NCBI RefSeq assembly: GCF_002575655.3
Contig: NC_053038.3
Span: forward strand, 205,952,730-206,016,729
DNA length: 64,000 nucleotides
Source: Aegilops tauschii subsp. strangulata
Lineage: Eukaryota; Streptophyta; Magnoliopsida; Poales; Poaceae
Reading direction: 5' to 3'
The translations under genes and the position numbers were made by a program. Within the stretch, counting starts at the first letter, position 1. Each line of letters begins with the position of its first letter. Below, in pieces: positions 43,572 through 54,452 of the stretch. The notes beneath the pieces were generated by a model. The model saw only the letters and a program-made list of their open reading frames with translations, was not told the DNA's origin and ran no database searches.

Positions 43572-45146
43572 GCAATTTACTCGAGTGGTTTTGCTGCGCA
43601 TCTGAAGCCGCCTGCTTTTAAGGGGGCGCAATATAAGAGGTGGCGCACGAGAGCAGTCTACTGGTTTCAGACCATGGGCTGCTATGACGCCACCAAGGGC
43701 AAGCCTGAGGGTGATCTTAATCCAGCACAGCTGGAAGCTTTTGAGAAGATCGATACTCTCTTTAAAGGTGCTCTTCTAAGTGTTCTGGATGATTCCATTA
43801 TGGATTCGTATATATCGTTTGACAATGGCAAGGACATGTGGGCTGCACTCGAGGCCAAGTTTAGTGCCTCAGACGCCGGCAGCGAGTTGTACGTCATGGA
43901 GCAATTCTATGACTACAAGATGACTGATGAGCGCTCTGTTGTACAGCAGGCTCATGAGATACAGTCGCTCGCAAAAGAACTTGAGTACTTCAAGTGTGTG
44001 TTGTCGGACAAATTTGTTGCTGGAGGCATCATTGCCAAGCTTCCACCTTCGTGGAACAATTTTGCTACTTCCCTGAAACACAAGAGACGGGAGTTTTCCG
44101 TTGCGGATCTCATTGGTACTCTTGATGTTGAAGAGAAGGCGAGAGCAAAGGACACACGTGCTCGAGTTGCTGAGGGAGCTTCTAGTGCCCACATGGTATT
44201 GAAGAAGAACTTCCAGTCCAACAAGTTCAAAAACAATAAGAACAAAACTCAGGGCAAAGGCAAGTTTGATACAAAGAACAAGCCATCACATTCTACCAAC
44301 TTCAAGAAGAATTCTCATAAGAAAGGGAAGGGACTTTGCCATGTCTGCGGTGATCCTAATCACTGGGCTCCGAAGTGTCCTAACCGCTTTGAGGAGCGCG
44401 AACATGAGAAGAGCGACAAGTCCGCTAATGTTGTCATCGGTGATACTGATATGAAGGAATCTGGGTACGATATTCTTCCTACCATCCTTTCAGTATTTCA
44501 ATCTCCTTATTGGTTAATTGACACTGGTGCCAATGTACATGTTTGTGCTGATGCCTCCATGTTTTCTTCTTACCACGTCACAGGGACTTCTCCCGTGCTG
44601 ATGGGGAACGGGTCACATGCTATCGTTCGAGGTGTTGGTACGGTTGATCTGAAGTTTACTTCGGGGAAGACCGTGCGTCTGAAGAACGTTCATCATGTGC
44701 CGTCCATCAATAAAAATCTCGTTAGCGGTTCCCGTTTATGTCGAGATGGTTTTAAGTTGGTTTTCAAATCCAATAAAGTTGTAATTTTTAAGTATGGACA
44801 ATTTGTTGGAAAAGGCTATGAGAGCGGAGGCTTGTTCCACCCGTCTTTGTCAGATATTTGCACTAAAGTTATTAATAATGTTTGCCACAATAATGAGTAT
44901 GATATTTGGCATTCACGACTTTGTCACATTAACTTTGGCTGCATGACGCGGCTAGCCAATATGAATTTAATTCCGAAAATCTCCACTGTCAAAGGCTCCA
45001 AGTGTCAAGTATGTGTGCAAACTAAGCAACCTCGCAAGTCCCATAAGACTGCAGAGGCAAGAGACTTGGCGCCACTAGAGCTTATACATTCTGATATTTG
45101 TGAGATGAATGGCGTGTTGACAAAAGGTGGAAGAGATACTTCATGA
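43572..45146 (+). pseudogene. Copia gag, protease and start of integrase
   Basis: Open from 43572 (first Met 43674; real gag begins upstream) to 45146. Gag region KRWRTRAVYWFQTMG...LDVEEKARAKD, a CCHC knuckle (CHVCGDPNHWAPKC, near 44337-44378), the protease site WLIDTGANVHVCAD (near 44512), and the GAG-pre-integrase zinc motif (WHSRLCHINFG, CQVCVQTKQ). At about 45125-45135 a one-base loss shifts the frame and TGA ends it at 45144-45146. Otherwise intact over 490 codons, suggesting a fairly young copy. Confidence 0.88.
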
Positions 45147-45649
45147 CGTTGATTGATGACTCCGCTAGATATTGTTATGTGTATCTTCTGAAATCAAAAT
45201 ATGAGGCTTTAACTTTCTTCAAAAACTATAAAGCTGAGGCAGAGAACCAACTTGATCGAAAAATTAAACGGCTTAGGTCCGATCGTGGTGGAGAGTATTT
45301 TACCAATGAATTTGATCTGTTTTGTGCGGAGCATGGTATAATCCATGAGAGGACGCCTCCCTACTCACCTCAGTCAAATGGGGTAGCGGAAAGAAAGAAC
45401 CGAACTCTAACTGATATGGTTAACACCATGTTAGACACATCGGGTCTCTCCAAGGAATGGTGGGGGGAGGCGCTAATGACTGCGTGTCATGTCCTAAACC
45501 GAGTTCCCACAAAGTATAAGACCATGACTCCATTTGAGGAATGGGAAAGGAAAAGATTGAAACTCTCTTACCTACGTACTTGGGGTTGTTTGGCGAAAGT
45601 CAATATACCAAAGCCAGGCGCAGCCCCTGAGCAACAGATAAATAAATGA
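45122..45649 (+). pseudogene. Copia integrase core, truncated
   Basis: Continues the preceding frame after the shift: MTLIDDSARYCYVY, RLRSDRGGEYF (second catalytic Asp), SPQSNGVAERKNRT (catalytic Glu) and LRTWGCLAKVNIP. The frame then leaves copia sequence at about 45605 and ends in foreign DNA at 45649. RT and RNase H are absent. Confidence 0.85.
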
Positions 45650-46749
45650 AGCGCTGGCGCCCTAGAAATTAGCATGCATGCTAGGTTGAGTCTCCCTCTC
45701 TAGTAGGGTTGATAGTGCTTAGCGGCAACTAACCCCTAGCATAGAGGTCGAGTGCGTGTCTTTCTGTCTCTTCTAGTCCTTTTTGGTTCACAGGCTGCAC
45801 AGGCGCTTCTGCGGAACCGTTTGGAGGAAGAAGACGGACTGACACCCCCGACCCCGGCAAGCCAAGGTTGCCGGGGGCAGTAGATTCAGATAAGTCTTTT
45901 TCCCAGCCACGTACTTCCGCATGAAGCTTGAACGTATGAACCCTCGCTTGATCCCATGCCGCCGTGCTCCGTCCTTCCTATATCCAAATCCCTTTCGGAT
46001 TGGAACTCGGTTGTAGTTGCGGTGGAAGGGAGACAGACGAAGGGCCCAATCCTACTTTGCCCCTACCCTCTCCAAGGGCTTGAGTGTAGTCATGGTATAA
46101 GGTGGGAGGACGGCAAGGCCTGTTGCCGGGCGACGTTGTTTACTTAAAGAAAACCAAGGACTCGCTCCTTGGTGTGAGCCTCGCTCGCGCACAAAAAAGC
46201 CCGGTAAACCCCCTTTTCATTGATACGTTGATTAAACAAGTACAGTTCATACGGAATGTAAACATGAGCAAGGGATTACAAAGTCTAAATTCGAAAAGTG
46301 CCCGCAGGCTTAAGATCTAAAAAAAAGATAAGATGCCCGTAATCCCTTTCTTGTCCCTCTCCTCAGGAAGTGGATCAAGATAGCGGGAGGGCAAAAGGAG
46401 TACCTAGGCGAGATACGAGCAGCAGATGACACCAAGAGAACGTCCCAGCGGCTGCCCAGGAGAGGGCTAGTGATGACGGTGCCGGGGAAGAAGCCGAAAG
46501 ATGAGGTAGCGAGCCGGCAATACGAGACGAAGGCGTCGATGCCATCGTACTCCGACTTGACGGCCTGCCACCCGCCTTCTTCGTCTTCTCCGGCCTTCCA
46601 GCGCCAGCCGCCAGAAGCGACGGCCCCGAGAAGTTCAAGGAGCTGGCTCGAGGAGCCACGGCCAAGAACTACCCCCCCGACAAATCACTCTGCCGGGGAG
46701 AAGGCCAGGTGCTGCTGCCGGCGTCGCCAAGGGACGGGGCGTCCGACGT
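45650..46749 (-). other. Internal noncoding region of the truncated gypsy element
   Basis: No intact frame. On the minus strand it may be the 3' UTR of the antisense B3-like unit (TGTACTTGTTTAATCAACG near 46230, then ATCAATGAAAAGG). A perfect CCCCGGCAA/TTGCCGGGG inverted repeat lies at 45852-45876. Nothing else is recognised. Confidence 0.35.
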
Positions 46750-47012
46750 CTAGTCGGACCCGTCCCCGTCGTCCTCCCCACTGGTCCCCTCCTCGTCGCC
46801 GTCGCTCGAGGAGGAGCTCTCGTCGTTGGTCGAGCTCTCTACGCATCACCCTAACCTGATTCCCGAGCGCTCGAAGACCTTGACGGAGAGCAGGTCACTC
46901 TCCACTAATTTGAAGTGGAGAACGTGCCCCTTCATCAAGTAGTGGGCGCGTGCGAAGGTTTTCCAACCCCGACGAAGGAGCATCACATGGGGGACGGGGA
47001 ACCTTGTGTTCG
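46750..47012 (-). pseudogene. Antisense B3-like ORF of the gypsy element, C-terminal part
   Basis: Minus-strand continuation of the ORF at 55463-55972. It encodes the second half of a B3-like fold (VPHVMLLRRGWKTFARAHYL, then GHVLHFKLVESDLLSVKVF), with the typical GW..F..a..L..G..l.F...v.vF spacing. A TGA follows at about 46858, then a Ser/Glu/Asp-rich acidic tail to the TAG at 46750-46752. The nested LTR element and its 5-bp duplication separate the halves exactly in frame. B3 domains bind DNA in plant transcription factors; the match here is by eye. Confidence 0.55.
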
Positions 47013-48026
47013 TGATGCGGAGCATCCCACGTTCATCCCCATGTACACTCCGACTACTCTCCAAGCCCCAAGGATACATATGACGAGACCTCGAACATAC
47101 GTCATTGGACACAAGGTGAACTCACTCCTCTCCGAACCTTCACTTTATACATGTGAGACATGGCTACTACCTCCAACGTATGTGCTATGCATGATCAGGT
47201 ACTTAGAGGAAAGCCACGGAGCCACCACATCCAACGGACGAGCTAGCGAGGACGCCAAGTACAAGGACGAAGAGAAGGAGCTGCTCGGAAGCTTTAGCCA
47301 CCGGACGACCGGACAACGCCGGACGTCCGACGCGTGTACACTCAGCCAGCCAGAAGGGCCAGCCGACGAAAGCTACAGCGGCCGAACAAACGGCAAGTAC
47401 CAGATGCCCGATACACTCCAGGCCCCTGACGACCGAGCGCCACCGGACGACCGGTGCCACGGCGACAGAATGCTATTTACGGAAGTCCGAAGTCTTCCGG
47501 ACGTCCGGATCGTCCCGAGCCTCCGGACGTCCGACACCCACTGGACGTCCGACGCCCATGTGCACACAGAGATCGGGCCCGAGGCCCATGTACCCCTTCA
47601 CCCCTCACTTACCCCTTCGTGGCTCTAGACTATAAATAGACCTCCCCCTCATCCTTTCTAGGGTTAGCATTGGTTTAGCTCATACTTGAGATAGAGCTTT
47701 TCTCATCCATACAGATCTACTCCATGAGAGAGATCGCGACCCCTCTACGGAGAAGATCCACGTTGGATTCAAGACCTCCTCACGGAGAAGACCCCCCTTC
47801 AAGACCTCCTCACGGAGAAGAATCGGTTACCCTTTGTATCGTCCCTTGTTGATTGTGGATCTTGTATCTCCTCTCGTGTTCCGAGGATCTAGCACATGTG
47901 TGACTATATCTTGTTGGTTTAGTGATTCTCTTGTTATTTCCCTCGTATTTTCCCTTGTGTTCTTCATGTTCTTAGTTGGGATCCGCTCCTTTCGTGAAAG
48001 ATCGGCCGTATAGGGTTCCTACATCA
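47013..48026 (+). repeat. 5' LTR of the non-autonomous element
   Basis: 1,014 bp. It contains clustered CGGACGTCCG and CGGACGACCGG motifs (47301-47550), a TATA box (CTATAAATA, 47630-47638) and two copies of CAAGACCTCCTCACGGAGAA near 47770-47820. Confidence 0.95.
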
Positions 48027-48042
48027 TCTTGGTACCATGAGC
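48027..48042 (+). other. Primer-binding-site-like sequence
   Basis: TCTTGGTACCATGAGC immediately after the 5' LTR resembles the Met-tRNA PBS TGGTATCAGAGC with changes. Confidence 0.55.
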
Positions 48043-48329
48043 CACGTTGATCACGATTTCGGAGCCTCCCCTCTTTGTTTTCTAGCTTGATTTTGTTGTG
48101 TTCTTCCCTAATTCGAAAAACTCCACCAAAAATAGCCCCAATTTTTTTTGTGATTTGTTGGTATGAAGTTTTGTTGATTTTGATCCATGGATTTGCTTGG
48201 TTTCGAGTGGATCCAGCATTTCCCCAAGTTTCCCCACTTCCCATCCACGAAATCTCCTCAATTTTGCCCCCAAAATCTCCAATTTCCGCCCAAAATCATG
48301 TCCCGGATCTGAAATTTCGCGTTGACCCC

Positions 48330-48480
48330 GACCCACCGGACGACCGGCGTTTTTACGGACGTCCGGACCCCCACGAAGCACCGGACGTCCGTCATCCACC
48401 GGACGACCGGAACCAGCCAGCAGAACAGAATTTACGGATTTCCGAGCCCGACCGGACATCCGTCCTTTTACGGACGTCCG
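48330..48480 (+). repeat. Cluster of CGGACGTCCG-type palindromes in the leader
   Basis: GGACGTCC occurs at 48357, 48383 and 48472, with CCGGACGACCGG copies between. The same motif is clustered in both LTRs. Confidence 0.85.
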
Positions 48481-48754
48481 TTACCTGTAGTTTCAGACTT
48501 CGGCTAATTTTTTTTTTGTCCGTAACTAATTCATCCGAACTCCGATTTTGACGTTCTTTAGCTCGTCTTGAAGCTATTGACATCCTCCTTCCCACAAAAA
48601 TACCACCAACATCATTTGACTCCATCAATTTTTTGGAACTTTGGCATCTTTGCCTAGGGCCTTAACCACATCATCCGCATTACCACCATAGCCTTCCGCA
48701 ACCTAACCCATTTTGATCCCCATTGCATATGTGGTTGCTTGAATAGTGATTCGA

Positions 48755-49080
48755 GTCTCCTAAGGTGTTTCGGCTACTTAGGGACGGTTGCTTCTTCATC
48801 AACCACCACCACCACTTCCGCATAGGCTTACCCACCATACACTTCCACCCCAACTTAACCCAATTTTGTTTGAGTTGTGAGTTGTGTCTCCTAAGGTGTT
48901 TCGGCTACTTAGGGACGGTGACCTTCAACTCTGACTCGCATAACCCAATAACCCCCCACTTCCGCATTGCCAATTGCAAACCACCATCGCTTTCGACTAC
49001 CACCATTTGACATTTGTCATTTGAGATTTTGAGTTCGCGGTTTTTCCGTTTCCTAAGGTGTTTTGGCTACTTAGGGACGA
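48755..49080 (+). repeat. Three spaced copies of a 33-bp leader motif
   Basis: The core CCTAAGGTGTTTCGGCTACT recurs at 48755-48788, 48886-48919 and 49048-49080, each followed by TAGGGACG. Each copy ends an imperfect unit of roughly 130-160 bp that starts near CTTCCGCAT. The region up to about 50090 has no other gene-like frame. Confidence 0.88.
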
Positions 49081-50095
49081 GTCTCCATCATCTTGGTATC
49101 TACATCAAGAACACTGCCACTCATCATCGCCACGAGGTCATCATCGACTTTGACCACTTCACCATCATCCGTCCGTGGCTTACAACCGAGAAACCTTCGA
49201 CGGTAACCTCCATATCATCTTGGTATCGTGGTATCTCTCCATTGTATATTCCCTTGCAATTGCATTGTTAACCCCTAGCCCATTTTGCGTCACTTGCCCA
49301 TCGAGACTAGCCATTTGAGTATTGCCGGCAACGTTACTTGTGCACATTAGTGATCTACACCATCCATTGCATACATACCATATCATATTGGTATCATATC
49401 ATCTCGTGTGCCTCAAGTTTGTTCCTGCATATACACATTTGCTATCTTGGTTTGTGCATTGTGCAAAAGTGGCCATACAAAAAAAAGAATAAGCTTTTAA
49501 GCAAAAGAGAAAGAGCAAAGAAGCTTGTAAGCAATAGCCATAGCATCTTACCACATCGCATAAGATTGTCATATCCGATCATCTTGGATCAAACACTGGG
49601 AACCATACATACATAGCATACTTGGGATAGAAAGTATACCCATTTTGCATCTTATAGGTTGTGCACAAGTGTTGTATCCGCCTATAGAGCAATCGTGCTA
49701 GCATCTCTCTTGAGTTGTGCAACACGAGCGTTTTCCGTGGATTCCACATTTTGAGCTCATTCCTTGATCGCACGACCCCATTTATCTATCCGCGCGTGTG
49801 TTTCCGTGTGCCACATATTGCTATTGGTCTACTTGTTTCGCTTGCAAATTTGTAAATCCCTTTCAACATTAGTGACTCTTGCTAACATTTTGCATCAAAT
49901 TTTTGTGCCACTATCCTCACCGAGCTCCACCATAAGCCTTACTTGTGTAGGTGTGAGAAATTGACGAGATCGGTACCAATTGTGTTATTTCCTTGGTACA
50001 TCATTGAGTGATCATTGATCCATTTTCAACATCGGTCAAGGTACATTTGGTATAGTTCTCTCCTTTCTTCCACTCATATTTGCTCGAGTCTTGTG

Positions 50096-50785
50096 ATGGA
50101 TAGGCAAGGCATTTCATCTCCGGTCTTCCACAACAACGATGGCGTGAACAACTACATCACCAAAGCGTCCATCTTCGATCTACAACGACAAACGCAAGGC
50201 ACACATTCTACCTTACGAGAGCGCATCGAGAACCTCTCCATCGACATTCGTCACTCCGAAGCACGGAAAAGGGACTACATTGACAATAAGCTTTCTACAC
50301 AAAAAGAGGAGCAAGATGCAAGGATGGAGGAGATTCAGACCTTGTTGCTCAACCGTTCTTCCCCTTCATCATCCTCAAGGCGGCGACGTTCAAGTCACAA
50401 GTCTTCGGAGCGCAAAAATGATGCAAGCGCAAGTCGTCCACGTCCACATCTACATGGCGACCACCATCACATTTGTGATCCACATCATCATAAAGGGAAA
50501 GTCACCCCAAGAATCATGTGCACGACAACGACGAACGACATCTACTACGAGCTCAAGTGCGACAGCGACACCATCATCATGAAGATGCTCCACAAGCGCA
50601 AATGCACAAGTCCCAACAAGCCCTACTTCACGTCAAGTCCAAGCTTCATGAGCAAAAGAGAAGACCGCGAGACGAGCACCACCAAGACGGAGCTACGGCT
50701 ACACAAACCACTTCGGCATCTTCGCCAAGTGTTCTCAAGGCATCTTCGCCTTTGGACGTACGACATCTTCGCCTACTTCCCATGA
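50096..50785 (+). CDS. ORF A of the non-autonomous element: coiled-coil, gag-position protein
   Basis: The frame is open from 50015. The likeliest start is the ATG at 50096 (MDRQGISSPVFHNND). It has a charged helical segment (LRERIENLSIDIRHSEARKRDYIDNK and on, about residues 35-85) that could form a coiled coil, a Ser/Arg-rich patch and a His-rich stretch, ending at 50785. It occupies the gag position. It overlaps ORF B in another frame from 50518, and His-rich composition carries over, so one original protein split by a frameshift near 50513 is likely. No zinc knuckle. Function unknown. Confidence 0.5.
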   Translation: MDRQGISSPVFHNNDGVNNYITKASIFDLQRQTQGTHSTLRERIENLSIDIRHSEARKRDYIDNKLSTQKEEQDARMEEIQTLLLNRSSPSSSSRRRRSSHKSSERKNDASASRPRPHLHGDHHHICDPHHHKGKVTPRIMCTTTTNDIYYELKCDSDTIIMKMLHKRKCTSPNKPYFTSSPSFMSKREDRETSTTKTELRLHKPLRHLRQVFSRHLRLWTYDIFAYFP

Positions 50786-51582
50786 GTTCGCCTACATCGA
50801 CATCTTCAACAACGAGGCGACCACCTACAAGCGAGGGCGACACTTCCATCTTCGGAAGCCCCTCACGGAAGATGGGCGAGCATGGGAATTTCCCTTCAGT
50901 CATGGAGACGAGCTATGAGGTGCCACATCATATGGGCCTCCAACAACAAGACGATGAAAAGAAGGTCGAGCAAGGGCCACCCCCTTCGACCACGGCGACG
51001 ACCATGAACCTCTTCAACAACATGAGGACGACGCCCATATTGGACTCATACTCCGAGTCAAGCTACGCGAGCGCGCATGAGACCTTCTCTTTGGTCTCAG
51101 AGGAGAGTGATGTTTTGCCACATCCTACAACATTCATCTTTGGAGACGTTTGCACCTACACCTCTCCGACACCCACATATGAAGAGATGCCCCAATTGCC
51201 ATGTGAGGAGAGCCACCAACCCATGAGTGAAATGAGTGACTCCACCATATGTGACATTGAGTGCATTACCTATGAGAGGATGAGTGTGACCACCACTAGC
51301 CCCACATTTGAGAGCATGCCACACGTCCTATGTGTGGTTGAGAGCCATTTGAGTGACTCCACCAACCATATGAGTGAGTGCATCCTTGAGGGAGTGAGTG
51401 AGCCACAACACTTAGTGAGTGAGGTAGTTGAGACGGCATGTGAGGCCACTATGATTTCTAACGACTTACCCTCTACTCCTAGTGTGTTTTCTCCTTTGGT
51501 GCTAGGTCTCCTACATGACGACATGCCTATCCTCGACAAGTCCATACCTCCAATGGAGACGACGATGGCCATGGTGGAATAA
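50518..51582 (+). CDS. ORF B of the non-autonomous element (unknown), 354 codons
   Basis: Ends at TAA 51580-51582. Its start (MHDNDERHLL) is probably internal to a longer ancestral frame begun in ORF A. Composition is Ser/Thr/Glu-rich, with spaced Cys in short repeated phrases (EEMPQLPCEESHQPMSEM, FESMPHVLCVVESHLSD) that look like degenerate internal repeats. No catalytic motif of a retroelement enzyme is seen. Confidence 0.5.
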   Translation: MHDNDERHLLRAQVRQRHHHHEDAPQAQMHKSQQALLHVKSKLHEQKRRPRDEHHQDGATATQTTSASSPSVLKASSPLDVRHLRLLPMSSPTSTSSTTRRPPTSEGDTSIFGSPSRKMGEHGNFPSVMETSYEVPHHMGLQQQDDEKKVEQGPPPSTTATTMNLFNNMRTTPILDSYSESSYASAHETFSLVSEESDVLPHPTTFIFGDVCTYTSPTPTYEEMPQLPCEESHQPMSEMSDSTICDIECITYERMSVTTTSPTFESMPHVLCVVESHLSDSTNHMSECILEGVSEPQHLVSEVVETACEATMISNDLPSTPSVFSPLVLGLLHDDMPILDKSIPPMETTMAMVE

Positions 51583-51682
51583 GATGCACCCCCACATGGT
51601 ACCATCAAGTTGCAACCTCACCTACAACACATGAGCGACGCTCCAAAGGTAACATAGGTGATGGTGCTTCTCTTGTCCACTA

Positions 51683-52198
51683 GTGGACTATCTTACCAAT
51701 GATTGCTTGCATGATGTTGACCCACCTATTCCCATGCTTCATGCTAGTGCGACCTCTTCATGTCATGACTTACCAATTTATGATGACTATGATGATGAGC
51801 ATGTTGAGTTGCCTAGTTGTGATGCTATGCTCCATAGGATATCATGTGAAAATTCTACAGGTCACGTCATGTTTGACAATCCTTTAAACTTGTCATATGC
51901 TATGAGTGAGATCTCCCATATTGCATCTTTTCAATCTCAACATAGTAACTATGCATGCCCCATTAAAATAAATCCCATTTGCACTTATGGCATAGATGAC
52001 GAGATGATGGTCATTGGCTTTTGTTTTTCATGTGATGATATTGCCATGCTTCCTTTACATGATTTGCGCAATTCATCTATTATGCCATGCCATGATCACA
52101 TTGTTCCAAATATGCATTGTTTTGGATGTTGTCCATATTCTCCATGTGATGTTTCCACTAATGATCATGAGGAGACCCCCATAGTTTCCTCATATTAG
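51683..52198 (+). CDS. ORF C of the non-autonomous element (unknown), 171 codons
   Basis: Cys/His/Met/Asp-rich frame with several CHD and CFGC-type short motifs but no regular zinc-finger spacing. It ends in TAG at 52196-52198, and similar composition continues in another frame from about 52200. Probably part of the same original polyprotein as ORF D. Confidence 0.45.
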   Translation: MDYLTNDCLHDVDPPIPMLHASATSSCHDLPIYDDYDDEHVELPSCDAMLHRISCENSTGHVMFDNPLNLSYAMSEISHIASFQSQHSNYACPIKINPICTYGIDDEMMVIGFCFSCDDIAMLPLHDLRNSSIMPCHDHIVPNMHCFGCCPYSPCDVSTNDHEETPIVSSY

Positions 52199-52221
52199 GA
52201 GATTTTGATGCATTCCATAAT

Positions 52222-54108
52222 TTGCATGATTCCCATAATTGCTTGCACCATATGCATACCATGAATAAGAATGCTCTAGATATTTCACATGACGCATTAC
52301 AAAATTTGAGTCTCCATTATGCTATACATAACAACAAACCTCTCATAATGGATGACATGTTTCTATATCACGCATCTCATCTATTTGAGCATTGGATATT
52401 TTGTGCTAACTAACACAAGCACGTGCGCATCATGATGGATAATGTGTACATATACCACACACACACAATTTTCCCTTTGTCTTTGTTTTGTGTAGGTACT
52501 CACGTATACTCGTCAACCTCTCAATCCCAAGAGTTGACGAAACGAGCTCTTGAGAGCAACGATGATTTGGGATTCAGTGGACTATCCTTACCACCATTCC
52601 CTTCGTGCAAGAACTACGCGCATCTCTTCTACTTAGCTCTCACACGGCTATGGGCCATATATCACTTGTCACATTATGCCCATTCTACTATCGTGTTCAC
52701 TTTGCATGTTATGCTTGCTTCTATGCCTTTGCCATGCAATTGTGACCCTTACTTGCATCTACCCATGATTCACCATTTTACTACTCATATGTGTATTTGC
52801 ATGCTTGGTGGAGATCCTTGTTGCTATTGCCATGTTTATCATGTGCCGCATGCTATTGATGCTTGTTGTGTTGGGAGAGTCATGATGTCCCATTGCTATT
52901 TACATATGGCCTCTCGCCAATACATTGATGATATTTTGCTCATATCTTGCCTTCATGTTTGTGATATGTCTTGTGAATTATTCATGCACACTATTTGCAC
53001 CCATGACATGCTTGACATGATCCCTTCTAGTACGTTGCATCTTCGCACTACTAGCTTGCTTGACTTGATCACTATGATTGCTTGCTTTGTCACATCACCC
53101 ATGTTCCATTCTCACTCGCTTTCTTGGGTTGATGACATATATGCTCTTGCCTCTCACTTGATTTATCTTGATCATTGTCTCTTGTCTCCATTAGTGCCAT
53201 CTCTCATATACCCTTGTATTGAGTGCCAACTTGCTATGCTTATTGATCGTGGAGACTTTGACACTTTACTTGTGATGCATGCTTGTTTGATTGAGCCTAT
53301 TGTATTTGGTTGTTATCGCATCATATACCTCCATACTATGAAATGCTCCCTTGTCCTTTCTTATGATGAGCATGATTCATACACTTGTTGGGTATCTTAC
53401 CACACGAATGATAGGTTTTGCACTTCTGCTCACCTCATTTGTTTTTTCGAGTGTTTGTCATGTTCTTTCATTTTGAAGGATTCACAAGGCGATACCGTCA
53501 TGAGACAACTTGGTTATGTGAAGGCGTACACGATGTGCGACACCAACATTTTTGACATCATCATAAAGGTGAACTCCTTCCCTTTGAGCCATCCTCAAAT
53601 ACGCATATTGGATGGGTCACTCTTTCATTGTTGCTTCCTTCTTGTTGTCTACATGATACATCTCGCAAACGGAGGAGCGACATTGGAGATTGGCTCTATG
53701 GACATTTACATTGAGGAGCGCTCGGACTTATCGGATGCACCTTCGAACCTCCACTCATGCCATGACATCGAGCTTTGGTACACCAACACCTCCATATTTG
53801 TTGATTGTGCTCACACATGTCATGCTCGCTGGACATATCATACTCACCACAAGTTTGCACCCTATGCATGGATTGACTCACATTATGCTTGTCTTGTTGC
53901 ATCTATTTCCATGTCATCCATGATATTTGAGCTTGTGCATTTCCTTAGCAAATTTGTTGTGATCTTCCTTGATGGCATATTCATACATAATGATCACATT
54001 GCCTACCATCAATTGCATGATAAAATAATCATATTGAGCATCCATTGCCATGTTCATGCTTTTGATAAACCGTCTCACTACGACATCATTGCACCGTGGT
54101 TGCATTGA
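52222..54108 (+). CDS. ORF D of the non-autonomous element (unknown), 561 codons after an internal stop
   Basis: The frame runs from 52222 with a TAA at 52411-52413, then from ATG 52423 to TGA 54106-54108. The protein is very rich in His, Cys, Met, Ile and Leu, with hydrophobic stretches. Near residues 495-520 the segment KFVVIFLDGIFIHND recalls the catalytic strand of Ty3/gypsy RT, with the Asp-Asp pair replaced by Asp-Gly. Other RT blocks are not evident, so this may be a fossil or chance. Function unknown. Confidence 0.5.
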
Positions 54109-54437
54109 TCATATTCACAACACATTTGTGTGCACAATGATTGCATTTGCTCCCATGAATGCTATGCATATCATTCTAGATCATCTTGATAAGCTTCATG
54201 CACTTTGTCACGAACAATCTTGCCGAACGGACTCATACTTACTTGATGGATACTTTGTGTGCGGTAACCATTGTATTTCCATGTGTACTTTGTGTTTGCT
54301 CATTTTGCATGTACCACATACCGGAGACACCTTGGAGTACTTGGATTGCGCCATGTCTTCAACTTCGTCCAACTACAAGTCCATCCACGACAACCGTTTC
54401 CATGGTGATGAGAATCACGATCCGAGGTCGGATCTTT

Positions 54438-54452
54438 GCCAAGGGGAGGAGA
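54438..54452 (+). other. Polypurine tract of the non-autonomous element
   Basis: GCCAAGGGGAGGAGA directly before the 3' LTR. Confidence 0.9.

Larger units (their letters stand above)
40145..45649 (+). mobile_element. Ty1/copia retrotransposon, 3'-truncated in integrase
   Basis: 5' LTR begins TGTTGGAATTTTGC at 40145. After an inserted Harbinger-like element the LTR resumes at 42757 and ends near 43551 (TTTTCAACA). Gag, protease and integrase follow in good condition until about 45605-45649, where copia sequence stops and sequence probably belonging to a gypsy element begins. RT, RNase H and the 3' LTR are lost. No clear PBS is seen after the LTR. Confidence 0.8.

Noticed and set aside
47203..48628. 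Plus and minus frames in and after the 5' LTR of the non-autonomous element
   Set aside because: Partly duplicated in the other LTR; proteins are translations of CGGACGTCCG repeats.
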